DNA from: JANNYA01 sp031422315
GTDB lineage: Bacteria > Pseudomonadota > Gammaproteobacteria > Xanthomonadales > SZUA-5
DNA: 64,000 bases
Assembly (NCBI GenBank): GCA_031422315.1
Contig: JANOQN010000016.1
Location: 75,184 to 139,183 of the forward strand
Direction: 5' to 3'
A program made the translations under genes and the position numbers. This document shows, in pieces, positions 1 to 7,076 of the stretch; within the stretch, counting starts at the first letter, position 1; each line of letters starts with the position of its first letter. The notes under the pieces are model-generated. The model worked only from the letters and a program-made list of their open reading frames with translations. It was not told the origin of the DNA and searched no databases.

Positions 1-504
1 TTAGCCGGGGTTTCCACTATCGAACACGGCACCATGATGAACGAAGAAATCATGATGCTGATGAAGAAAAAAGGCACTTTCTATGTCCCAACGCTTTCCG
101 CCGGTGCCTACGTAGCCAAGCAGGCTGAAGTGCCTGGCTTTTATGTGCCCATGGTGGCAATCAAGGCGCGCGCTATTGGTCCGCAAATCGCCAAAACCCT
201 CGCTGCCGCCTATAAATTCGGCGTGCCGATTGCCTTCGGCACCGATGCTGGCGTTTTTCCGCACGGCGAGAATGCGCGCGAGTTTGAGCTGCTGGTAAAC
301 GCTGGAGTGCCACTAGAAAAATCCCTGCAGATGGCAACATTTTCAGCGGCGGAAGCGCTGGGTGAAAGCGCAAATTTGGGCCAGCTGATGGTAGGTCAAG
401 CCGCTGATATGGTGGTTTTGCCGATGGGCGCGCAATCTGATGCTAAAGCCATGATGAAGCCGCTTGCGGTTTACAAAGCGGGCGCGCTCGTTGTACAGCA
501 GTAA
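1..504 (+). CDS. Amidohydrolase family protein, C-terminal part (5' end outside window)
   Basis: The reading frame is open from base 1 and ends with TAA at 502-504, so only about 167 C-terminal codons are present. The fragment begins with GVSTIEHG (codons 3-10), the block that carries a metal-ligand His in imidazolonepropionase/prolidase-type amidohydrolases. It has FGTDAGVFPHG around codon 80, whose Asp is the conserved late metal ligand, and ends with the usual GQLMVGQAADMVVLP segment that rebuilds the small beta-sandwich. Internal ATG codons at 34-39 are not the start, because the family motif continues upstream of them. Likely a cyclic-amide or Xaa-Pro dipeptide hydrolase; the substrate cannot be told from this part. 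A signal peptide, common in this family, would lie outside the window. Confidence 0.85.
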   Translation, partial: LAGVSTIEHGTMMNEEIMMLMKKKGTFYVPTLSAGAYVAKQAEVPGFYVPMVAIKARAIGPQIAKTLAAAYKFGVPIAFGTDAGVFPHGENAREFELLVNAGVPLEKSLQMATFSAAEALGESANLGQLMVGQAADMVVLPMGAQSDAKAMMKPLAVYKAGALVVQQ

Positions 505-552
505 TTCTTGATTGAAAGCTGTGATCGACCTCAACAACTTCAAAGAGTAAAC

Positions 553-1185
553 ATGTCCGATAATACCGTCAGCAATTATGGCTGGGATAGCGAAAAACCT
601 GCATATTCAACGGGTTATATCAGCCCACGCATCAAAGAAACACTGAAATCGCTGGGCGTAAAACGGGTCGCCGATTTAGGTACGGGTAACGGTAGCCTTT
701 GCGCAGAACTAGCGGCGGAAGGCTATGACGTCGTTGGCATTGAATATGACACGCAAGGCGTTGCGATCGCTAAAAAAACTCACCCGAAGCTGCCGTTCTA
801 CAATTTTGGCGTACAAGACAATCCAGAATTGTTGTTAGCGCAAGAAAAGCCTTTTGACGCGGTCGTTTCAACCGAAGTGATTGAGCATTTGTTTTCCCCG
901 CACCTGCTACCACAGTTTGCCGGAGCAATTCTCAAACCTAATGGTTACTTGGTGATCACCACGCCTTATCATGGCTACTTAAAAAATTTGGCGCTGGCAG
1001 TTTTGGGCAAGTGGGACAGCCACTTAACCGCACTCTGGCACGGCGGCCATATTAAGTTTTGGAGCCGCAAAACGTTGACCCAGTTGCTGCAAGAAAATGG
1101 CTTTGCCGTAGTGGGCTTTTCGGGCGTTGGGCGTGTGCCTTATCTTTGGAAAAGCATGGTGCTGGTGGCTAGAAAGGTAGCTTAG
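553..1185 (+). CDS. Class I SAM-dependent methyltransferase
   Basis: A 210-residue Rossmann methyltransferase. Motif I is VADLGTGNGSL (residues 39-49), an acidic residue for the SAM ribose sits in VGIEYD (about 61-66), the motif IV region is FDAVVSTEVIEH (101-112), and a post-IV block LKPNGYLVITTPYHG follows. The sequence most resembles UbiG/Methyltransf_23-type small-molecule methyltransferases; the acceptor is unknown. The frame is open from a TTG at 508, but the ATG at 553 has AAAGAG 6-7 bases upstream and starts directly before the conserved N-terminus, so it is preferred. It is followed after 58 bases by a GT2-like gene on the same strand, a pairing typical of sugar or glycan modification loci, but nothing else here confirms that. 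Confidence 0.85.
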   Translation: MSDNTVSNYGWDSEKPAYSTGYISPRIKETLKSLGVKRVADLGTGNGSLCAELAAEGYDVVGIEYDTQGVAIAKKTHPKLPFYNFGVQDNPELLLAQEKPFDAVVSTEVIEHLFSPHLLPQFAGAILKPNGYLVITTPYHGYLKNLALAVLGKWDSHLTALWHGGHIKFWSRKTLTQLLQENGFAVVGFSGVGRVPYLWKSMVLVARKVA

Positions 1186-1243
1186 TTATCGCTTGAACCC
1201 AAAAAGCGCTAACCTCCACGCTTTCTTTAATTTGGCGCGCTGC

Positions 1244-2974
1244 ATGTCAACTGAAAACTCGCACATTGATTTATTTGCCGCATTGCCCGGCACGCCCTTC
1301 GCGATTTCCGATCAAGAGCTGATTTTTCAGCCCGATGAACGGGAAGATCGCCATGTTATGACGCATGACGTGTATGGCGCTTTGCAGCAGTGCGGCGCCT
1401 TTGCTGAGCTGGCACAGCACGCGGCCGCATTGTCGCAGCAAAATCCAAGGTTGGAACGCGGTCAAATTACCCGAGTCTTGGAAAACTTGACTCAGCGCGG
1501 GCTTTTACAAGCTGCCTCCGTGCTGACCAGTGCGGGCGTTGCCGGGGTTAAAGCGGGCCCGTTGCGCACGGTGGCAATACTAAGCAGCGGCCATCCTGCC
1601 CAGTTAGAAGCGTGTTTAGGCTCACTGCGCGAATCTGATCCAAGCCGGGAATTCGGCATTGTGCTGGCCGATATTGCTGAAAGTACCGAGCACCGGGCAC
1701 GCAAACTGGAGATGGTCGCTGATTTTGGCCGGAAAACCGGCCAGCGTATAGTGATATTGGAGCAAAAAATTGAGCGTTGGTTGACTGAGCGCGAACGCTC
1801 GCACCCGCATTTGAGCCAAGGCTTCGCCCAGCTTTTTGGTAAATCAGCGGCCAAACGCGCGCGTGCGCTCAATGCAATTGCGCTAGTGTGTGCGGGTGAG
1901 CGCGTGCTGCTGCTGGATGATAGCCAGCGTTTGCGCCTATTTGGGCCGCAAAATTGGCAGGATATGCCGCTCATGCTCGAGCAAACCACGCCGCGCATGC
2001 CGAGTTTTTTTGCCAGCCCGGAAGCGGCCACCGCAAATTTCGAGCGTGCAGGATCACTTTGGAGCGTGGCGGACACTTGGCTAGGTCAGAGTGTCGGCCC
2101 GCTATTAAGCCAGCTTGACGTTAGCGGCATGCGTTGGGATGCGCTTGCACGCTATCAAAATGCGCGCGTGCAGCGCCTTGCGTTGGGCGCGGTGGGCAGC
2201 GCGGATACTGAGCACTCGCTGTGGCTATTTCGCGCCGATAAAACCGAACTAGCCGGATTAGCAGATCGAAATGCGCTTGATTTGGCACTCAGCGGCAGTG
2301 CGGTGGCGCTGCAATATGGCGCGTTAGAACTCAGCGATGGCATTGGAGCCGGCCCGCAAGCGATTGATTTTTCATCTACGTCTGGCTTTGCAATGGGCAA
2401 TGGCGATGATGCGGATCGCAGTTTTGGCGCGCTATCGCAAGCCTTTGATCCGCGCCACAAAGAGCTGCGTTTGCCGCTGGGTTTGGAGCGGCGCTCTGCC
2501 GCAAGTTTGCGTGCAGAGGCGAATCGAAGTTTGCTTACACCGAGTTTTGATCGCTTTTTCGCCGATCAAATTAACGATATTGCACCGGTGTGCCACGCGC
2601 ACGCGCTGGGTGCAAGGGCGCGCTGGTTAAGTGCGCAAATGCAAGATTTTGCCGAAAGCAGCAATGCCGAACGGCAAATTATGACCTGGCGCTATTTGAC
2701 CGCGCAGCGCGCTGGCATGCTGAGTCAGCTGCAGAGCTGTTTGGTAACCATGGGCGCAGCGCCAGAAGTGCTTCGCCATGAACTGCTCAACACCATAAAA
2801 GTGCAGGCGGAAGCTGGGCTAGAAATGCGCCTTCCTGCTTTGCGCGACGCGCCGCTCGGGCTCAATGCCACCGGCTTGGCAGATTGGCTGCAAGGTAAGT
2901 TGATTGATGCTGCTGCCGCCATTTCGGCATGGGGCGCGCTAGCTGGTGATGCTGAGCTACAGCGTTTTGACTAA
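1244..2974 (+). CDS. Large protein with winged-helix-like N-terminus and glycosyltransferase-2-like segment
   Basis: About 576 residues, not assigned to a named family. Three things can be seen. Residues ~70-90 look like the recognition part of a PqqD-like winged helix. Residues ~108-130 (VAILSSGHPAQLEACLGSL) match the start of GT-A family 2 enzymes, in which a hydrophobic strand is followed by a helix with the pattern LxxCLxSL. Residues ~200-226 (AAKRARALNAIAL...VLLLDDS) match the family 2 stretch leading to the DxD metal-binding motif, here DDS. The C-terminal 300 residues are mostly helical and unrecognised. The frame is open from a TTG at 1193; the ATG at 1244 is chosen although no strong ribosome site precedes it. 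DUF423 follows after 6 bases. Function: putative glycosyltransferase-like protein, uncertain. Confidence 0.65.
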   Translation: MSTENSHIDLFAALPGTPFAISDQELIFQPDEREDRHVMTHDVYGALQQCGAFAELAQHAAALSQQNPRLERGQITRVLENLTQRGLLQAASVLTSAGVAGVKAGPLRTVAILSSGHPAQLEACLGSLRESDPSREFGIVLADIAESTEHRARKLEMVADFGRKTGQRIVILEQKIERWLTERERSHPHLSQGFAQLFGKSAAKRARALNAIALVCAGERVLLLDDSQRLRLFGPQNWQDMPLMLEQTTPRMPSFFASPEAATANFERAGSLWSVADTWLGQSVGPLLSQLDVSGMRWDALARYQNARVQRLALGAVGSADTEHSLWLFRADKTELAGLADRNALDLALSGSAVALQYGALELSDGIGAGPQAIDFSSTSGFAMGNGDDADRSFGALSQAFDPRHKELRLPLGLERRSAASLRAEANRSLLTPSFDRFFADQINDIAPVCHAHALGARARWLSAQMQDFAESSNAERQIMTWRYLTAQRAGMLSQLQSCLVTMGAAPEVLRHELLNTIKVQAEAGLEMRLPALRDAPLGLNATGLADWLQGKLIDAAAAISAWGALAGDAELQRFD

Positions 2975-2980
2975 GCCAAC

Positions 2981-3370
2981 ATGTTGATGCGCGCTTTTGG
3001 GGTGCTTGGCTGCGTGTTTGGGCTGAGCTATGTTGGCTTAAGCGCGCTGATATCGCACGCCGTCAAGCTTGATGCGATTGCACAATCGCGCGCGGATTCT
3101 GCACTTAAACTGCTGATCGTACACGCCTTGGCTTTACTGCTGCTGCGCTTGCCAAATGCTTCAGCGAAGCACGAATTCAATGCCAAACTTGCGCCTGCTT
3201 TAGCGCTAGTCGGGGTATGTTTTGGCTTTGGCACGCTGATTTTTTCCGGCAGTTTGTTAGCGGCCTCGCTGAGCGGCATTAACACACTGACTGCGCCTGC
3301 GCCCTTCGGCGGCAGCCTGCTGATGTTTGGCTGGCTGCTTTGGGGTATATCGATTTGGCGCGGGCGCTGA
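2981..3370 (+). CDS. DUF423 family small inner-membrane protein
   Basis: 129 residues with four hydrophobic segments (about 5-25, 40-57, 70-95 and 105-125). The C-terminal block LTAPAPFGGSLLMFGWLLW corresponds to the conserved LTPxGG...GW signature of the DUF423/YgdD family; the N-terminal region has GLSALISHAVK in place of the more usual GAFGAHxLK. Family members are integral membrane proteins of unknown function. The gene starts 6 bases after the preceding stop, so it is probably co-transcribed with the GT2-like gene. No ribosome binding site of note. Confidence 0.8.
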   Translation: MLMRAFGVLGCVFGLSYVGLSALISHAVKLDAIAQSRADSALKLLIVHALALLLLRLPNASAKHEFNAKLAPALALVGVCFGFGTLIFSGSLLAASLSGINTLTAPAPFGGSLLMFGWLLWGISIWRGR

Positions 3371-3420
3371 AAACAAATCGACTGTGATAACATCCGTTAC
3401 CACAACCACGGAGCGCAGTC

Positions 3421-3648
3421 ATGAGTCAAGCCCTAGTTATTCGCGCCATCGGCAATTCAAGCGGCGTTGTGCTGCCCAAAGAACTTCTCGATCAAATGGG
3501 TTTAGCGCAAGGCGATAAAATATTCGTCACGAAAATCCCGGACGGTATTAACCTGCGCCCGTATGACGCGACGTTTGCTATGCAGATGGAAGTAGCACGG
3601 AAGATAATGAAAAAAGATCGCGCAATTTTACGTGAGCTAGCGAAATGA
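3421..3648 (+). CDS. AbrB/MazE-type antitoxin
   Basis: 75 residues. The N-terminal 45 residues have the swapped-hairpin AbrB pattern: RAIGNSSGVVLPKELLDQMGL, then GDKIFV and a short beta strand NLRPYD. The C-terminal 30 residues are charged and helical, as expected for the toxin-binding tail. GGAG at 3410-3413 serves the ATG at 3421. The stop codon overlaps the start of the downstream Doc-family gene (ATGA at 3645-3648), the usual arrangement of type II toxin-antitoxin operons, so this protein is taken to neutralise Doc and repress the operon. Here the antitoxin is AbrB-like rather than the Phd type of phage P1, a combination known in many bacterial genomes. Confidence 0.9.
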   Translation: MSQALVIRAIGNSSGVVLPKELLDQMGLAQGDKIFVTKIPDGINLRPYDATFAMQMEVARKIMKKDRAILRELAK

Positions 3649-4046
3649 TTAGCGGTTGGTTGACTGTCGAGTTTGCTATGGCTGTTCATGAGGAGCAGTT
3701 GCACGATCACGGTGGTAAATCAGGCTTGCGCGATCTCCCGCTTTTAGAGTCCGCTCTCGCAAGACCGCAGCAGCTATCGGCATATGCTGAGCCGGATGTT
3801 TTTGAGCTCGCCGCTGCCTATGCATTTGGTTTGGCGAAAAATCATCCATTTTTAGATGGCAACAAGCGAACTGCTTGGGTGCTTGCTCGAACGTACTGTT
3901 TACTTAACGGATTCGATTTCACGGGCACCGATGCCGAAGCCGTGATCGCCATGCTGCGCCTAGCCGCTGGAGACGATGATCAGGATACGTTTGCGGAGTT
4001 TTTGCGGGCTAATTCAAATCGGGTTGAGTTGGATGCGCAGCAATGA
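3645..4046 (+). CDS. doc: Doc-family (Fic/DOC) toxin
   Basis: 133 residues, close to the 126 of P1 Doc. The Fic core HPFLDGNKR (residues 67-75) fits HxFxD(A/G)NKR of Doc proteins, with the catalytic His67, the Asp typical of Doc rather than the Glu of AMPylating Fic proteins, and Asn73/Lys74 for nucleotide binding. The N-terminal GLRDLPLLESAL block is also characteristic. Doc toxins phosphorylate EF-Tu and stop translation; that activity is inferred from the family. All key residues are intact, so the toxin is predicted active and dependent on the AbrB-type antitoxin whose stop codon overlaps its ATG. Confidence 0.9.
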   Translation: MISGWLTVEFAMAVHEEQLHDHGGKSGLRDLPLLESALARPQQLSAYAEPDVFELAAAYAFGLAKNHPFLDGNKRTAWVLARTYCLLNGFDFTGTDAEAVIAMLRLAAGDDDQDTFAEFLRANSNRVELDAQQ

Positions 4047-4076
4047 ACAGGCAGCGGTGCAACGAGAGTTATGCAA

Positions 4077-4844
4077 ATGCTTGAACTAAACGCGCCGAAC
4101 TGGCGTTTGCTTGAGGATGCGTTTGGATCCGCTGAACAAGTCCCAAAACTGCTCACAGAGCTTAAAAACGCTAGTAAAGAAGCACTAGACGAACTATTTG
4201 GCCGTATCTGCCACCAGATGTCAGTTTACTCATCGTCAATTGCCGCATTTCCGCACCTAATATCAATCGCTGAAACGCTGGAAGGTTTCCCCGGCCTACA
4301 AGCTGACGTGCTTTGTCTAGCTGGAGCAATCTGCGAGAGCCGTGAGTTTGAACATGAGTTACGTTGTTCCGAATTCGCAGGCGCATTGTGTTCAGCTTTG
4401 CCGGCCGCTATTGGTATGGCGGAAACGGCCCTTTGCAATGTCGTAGAGAAAAATCACGCGATTTATCTACTCAAGTCCGTAGCGGCATTTGGTCATATGC
4501 AAGCTCTAGCGCGAATACTTGAAGGCTTTTCAAGCGATGAATTTACGCTTGTATGCCCTTCTTGCTTGAATGAGCTTTATGTTTGGCCTTGCTCAGAAGG
4601 ACTGTTCGTTGCAGCAGACGATCCAGTTACCCATAAAAACGCCAAGCGCACTTTTGTTGCGCCTAAGTTGCATACTCAGTCCAAACAAAGTTCTGAATTT
4701 CAGTGGCTTGAACGACAGAGTTTACGGTCAAATGCTCTGGCTGAAATTCGCTGCAAACTGCCGTTTTTATTTGGTGAGGCAACCTGCCCAAAGTGCTTGT
4801 ATTTATTTGCGCTTTTTGACGAATTGACAAAGCAAGCCGTATGA
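4077..4844 (+). CDS. HEAT-like protein with C-terminal zinc-ribbon cysteines, unknown function
   Basis: About 255 residues. ATG codons occur at 4071 and 4077; GAGAG at 4064-4068 is well spaced only for the second, so 4077 is preferred. The N-terminal half contains LDELFGRICHQMSVYSSSIAAFPHLISIAE, positions 39-68 when numbered from 4071. This pattern is common to helical-repeat hypothetical proteins that often sit beside toxins or as immunity-type proteins. The C-terminal half has CPSC (162-165) and CPKC (239-242), a likely split zinc-binding site. It lies 30 bases after the doc stop on the same strand and may be a third member of that operon. Function unknown; an immunity or accessory role is inference only. 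Confidence 0.7.
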   Translation: MLELNAPNWRLLEDAFGSAEQVPKLLTELKNASKEALDELFGRICHQMSVYSSSIAAFPHLISIAETLEGFPGLQADVLCLAGAICESREFEHELRCSEFAGALCSALPAAIGMAETALCNVVEKNHAIYLLKSVAAFGHMQALARILEGFSSDEFTLVCPSCLNELYVWPCSEGLFVAADDPVTHKNAKRTFVAPKLHTQSKQSSEFQWLERQSLRSNALAEIRCKLPFLFGEATCPKCLYLFALFDELTKQAV

Positions 4845-5015
4845 GTCGAACTGTCAACAATTCGAACTGATTGGTGTAAGTGGTTTTAGGCGCCTTCACC
4901 GCCTGTTCCAACGTTACTGTAAGATTTGCCCTACATCACCAACCTGACTTGCCCGCTATCGAAGCCGCGCAGCAAAGCCTAAATTAAGTACATCAACCCA
5001 CCGCTTGGAGTGCAC

Positions 5016-5261
5016 ATGATTGACCTACGAAGCTTAGATGAACTCGCCAGCCGAATCGGCGCTTTAATGCCGGATGACGTCAGCAAGGCAGGTGAGGACT
5101 TCCAGAAAAACTTGAAATCGGTGCTCGCGGTTGGCCTGCGCAAGCTTGATTTGGTAACGCGAGAAGAGTTTGAAGTGCAGCGCGCGGTTTTGCTGAAAAG
5201 CCGTGAAAAGTTAGAGCAGCTAGAGGCTAAATTGTTGGCTTTGGAAGCCAAAGCGAGCTAA
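5016..5261 (+). CDS. ubiK: UbiK (YqiC/BMFP family) ubiquinone biosynthesis accessory factor
   Basis: 81 residues. The N-terminal MIDLRSLDELASRIGALMP and central KNLKSVLAVGLRKLDLVTREEFEVQRAVL follow the BMFP family pattern, and residues ~45-80 form a coiled coil that trimerises in known members. In E. coli UbiK partners with UbiJ in aerobic ubiquinone synthesis. A GTG at 5010 is in frame, but TTGGAG at 5005-5010 is correctly spaced for the ATG at 5016, so the latter is used. The neighbour comM/yifB downstream is a frequent partner in proteobacteria. Confidence 0.9.
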   Translation: MIDLRSLDELASRIGALMPDDVSKAGEDFQKNLKSVLAVGLRKLDLVTREEFEVQRAVLLKSREKLEQLEAKLLALEAKAS

Positions 5262-5310
5262 CCAATTAACCTGGTAAAAAAAGGCATCGCCTATTCAATA
5301 TCAGCATGAT

Positions 5311-5403
5311 GTCGGCCTTCCTACAAAGGCGAGGAATCAGGTTCCTCCAACGTTTGTAAATCGCTGAAACCTGGTCTGGATCCCCGCTTTCGCGGGGATG
5401 ACC
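5311..5403. repeat. Degenerate palindromic REP/MITE-like element between ubiK and comM
   Basis: The right end is a clear copy of the repeat end, GGATCCCCGC-TTTC-GCGGGGATGACC (5378-5403). The left end, CTTCCTACAAAGGCGAGGAATCAGG (about 5317-5341), aligns with the opposite end of the full copies at 13563 and 60420 but carries several substitutions. Total length is ~93 bp against ~142 bp in the full copies, so the middle is shortened. The hairpin at the right end could also act as a weak transcript end for ubiK. The rest of the gap to comM shows nothing else. Confidence 0.65.
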
Positions 5404-5495
5404 TAACCACGTAAGCGGCGCCAACTCGCTGGCAGTTTTATTCGAATCATTTGCCCAAAATCATCGGAATTGATTCGCAAATCAAAGGAAATCAT

Positions 5496-6998
5496 ATGTC
5501 ACTCGCAATATTGGTAGCACGCGCTGCCGTGGGCGTTGCTGCGCCTAAAGTCACCGTGGAAGTCCAATTGGCTGGCGGTTTGCCGGGCTTTTCAATCGTT
5601 GGATTGGCCGAAGCTGAGGTCAAAGAAAGCCGTGATCGGGTCAAGGCCGCGATTATCAATTCCGGCTACGAATTTCCGGTGCGCAAAGTCACAGTCAATC
5701 TAGCACCTGCGGATTTGCCCAAAGAAGGCGGGCGCTTTGATTTGCCGATTGCGATTGGCATTTTGGCCGCGAACGGGCAAATTCCCCTGGAAGCACTGAC
5801 TGCCTATGAATTCTATGGTGAGCTGGCGCTATCAGGTGAGCTGCGCGCCGTACGCGGCATATTGCCGGCGGTAGTCAAGGCCTGCAAAGCCGGGCGCGGC
5901 GTAATTGTGCCGGCTGGCAATGCGGCGGAAGCGGGTTTGGTTGACGCGCCGAAAATTTGCTACGCCGAAACGCTGGCGCAGGTGTGTACGCATTTGCGCG
6001 GCGCTGAAGCACTGCCGATTTGCCCGAAGCTTCCGGAAGTGCAGGTGGATTTCATTGCCGGTGGTGATATGCGCGACGTGCGCGGCCAGCATTTGGCGCG
6101 CCGTGCATTAGAGGTGGCAGCCACCGGCGCGCACAACATCTTGTTTATCGGCCCGCCGGGTACCGGCAAAAGCATGCTGGCGCAGCGTTTGGCCGGCATT
6201 TTGCCGCAACTCGAAGGCAAAGAAGCGCTAGAAAATGCGGCGATTGCTTCGGTCAGCCATTACGGCGTCAATATTCAAAACTGGCGGGCTCGGCCTTTTC
6301 GAAGTCCGCATCACACCGCCAGTGGCGTGGCGCTCGTGGGTGGTGGCAGCACCCCGAAACCTGGCGAGATATCTTTAGCCCACAACGGCGTTTTATTCCT
6401 CGATGAACTAACTGAGTGGGAACGAAATACTCTAGAAGTGCTTCGCGAACCGCTTGAAAGCGGCCGCATTGTCATCTCCAGAGCCGCGCGCTACGCCGAA
6501 TTTCCCGCGCGCTTTCAATTAGTTGCAGCTATGAACCCATGCCCGTGCGGCTATGCTGGCGATCCTGCGGCGCGTTGTCAATGCTCTCAAGAGCAAGTCC
6601 GGCGTTATCGCGGGCGAGTATCGGGCCCACTGCTGGATCGAATCGACATCCAAATCGAAGTGCCGCGCGTGCCGCAAGCTCAGCTGCGCGGTGGTGAAGC
6701 GCCGGAAAGCTCCGCCATCGTGCGTGCCCGCGTGATTGCCGCACGCGGGGTCGCGCTTACGCGGGCCGGCAAGCCGAACAGCCAGCTCAGCAACTCCGAG
6801 GTTGAGCGCGATTGCAAAATGAGCGAGCGCGATCACGTCCTGCTTGATCGCCTTGTCGAGCGCATGGGCTTGTCTGCCAGGGCCTATCACCGCATCTTAA
6901 AACTTGCACGCAGCATCGCCGATTTGGCTGGTGCCGAAAGCATTGCCGCGCTGCATCTGAGCGAAGCAGTGGCGCTGCGGCGGGTGGCGCAGGCTTAG
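5496..6998 (+). CDS. comM: YifB/ComM family AAA+ Mg-chelatase-like ATPase
   Basis: 500 residues, the normal family length (about 505). The N-terminal ~180 residues are the Lon-like ChlI domain (EVQLAGGLPGFSIVGL...AEVKESRDRVKAAIINSG). Walker A GPPGTGKS is near residue 220 and Walker B LFLDEL near 300; an NPCPCGY cysteine segment and C-terminal Mg_chelatase_C helices follow (SARAYHRILKLARSIADLAG). In Vibrio and Acinetobacter ComM is a hexameric branch-migration helicase that extends recombination during natural transformation; conservation suggests the same here. The frame is open from 5451, but AAAGGA at 5484-5489 is placed for the ATG at 5496. A repeat element lies upstream. Confidence 0.93.
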   Translation: MSLAILVARAAVGVAAPKVTVEVQLAGGLPGFSIVGLAEAEVKESRDRVKAAIINSGYEFPVRKVTVNLAPADLPKEGGRFDLPIAIGILAANGQIPLEALTAYEFYGELALSGELRAVRGILPAVVKACKAGRGVIVPAGNAAEAGLVDAPKICYAETLAQVCTHLRGAEALPICPKLPEVQVDFIAGGDMRDVRGQHLARRALEVAATGAHNILFIGPPGTGKSMLAQRLAGILPQLEGKEALENAAIASVSHYGVNIQNWRARPFRSPHHTASGVALVGGGSTPKPGEISLAHNGVLFLDELTEWERNTLEVLREPLESGRIVISRAARYAEFPARFQLVAAMNPCPCGYAGDPAARCQCSQEQVRRYRGRVSGPLLDRIDIQIEVPRVPQAQLRGGEAPESSAIVRARVIAARGVALTRAGKPNSQLSNSEVERDCKMSERDHVLLDRLVERMGLSARAYHRILKLARSIADLAGAESIAALHLSEAVALRRVAQA

Positions 6999-7076
6999 GT
7001 CTTAATACATGCGTGTTTGCATGACGCGTCAGCTCCGATATGCTCAAAGCTTCGAATTCAATGAGAATTGCAGTAA

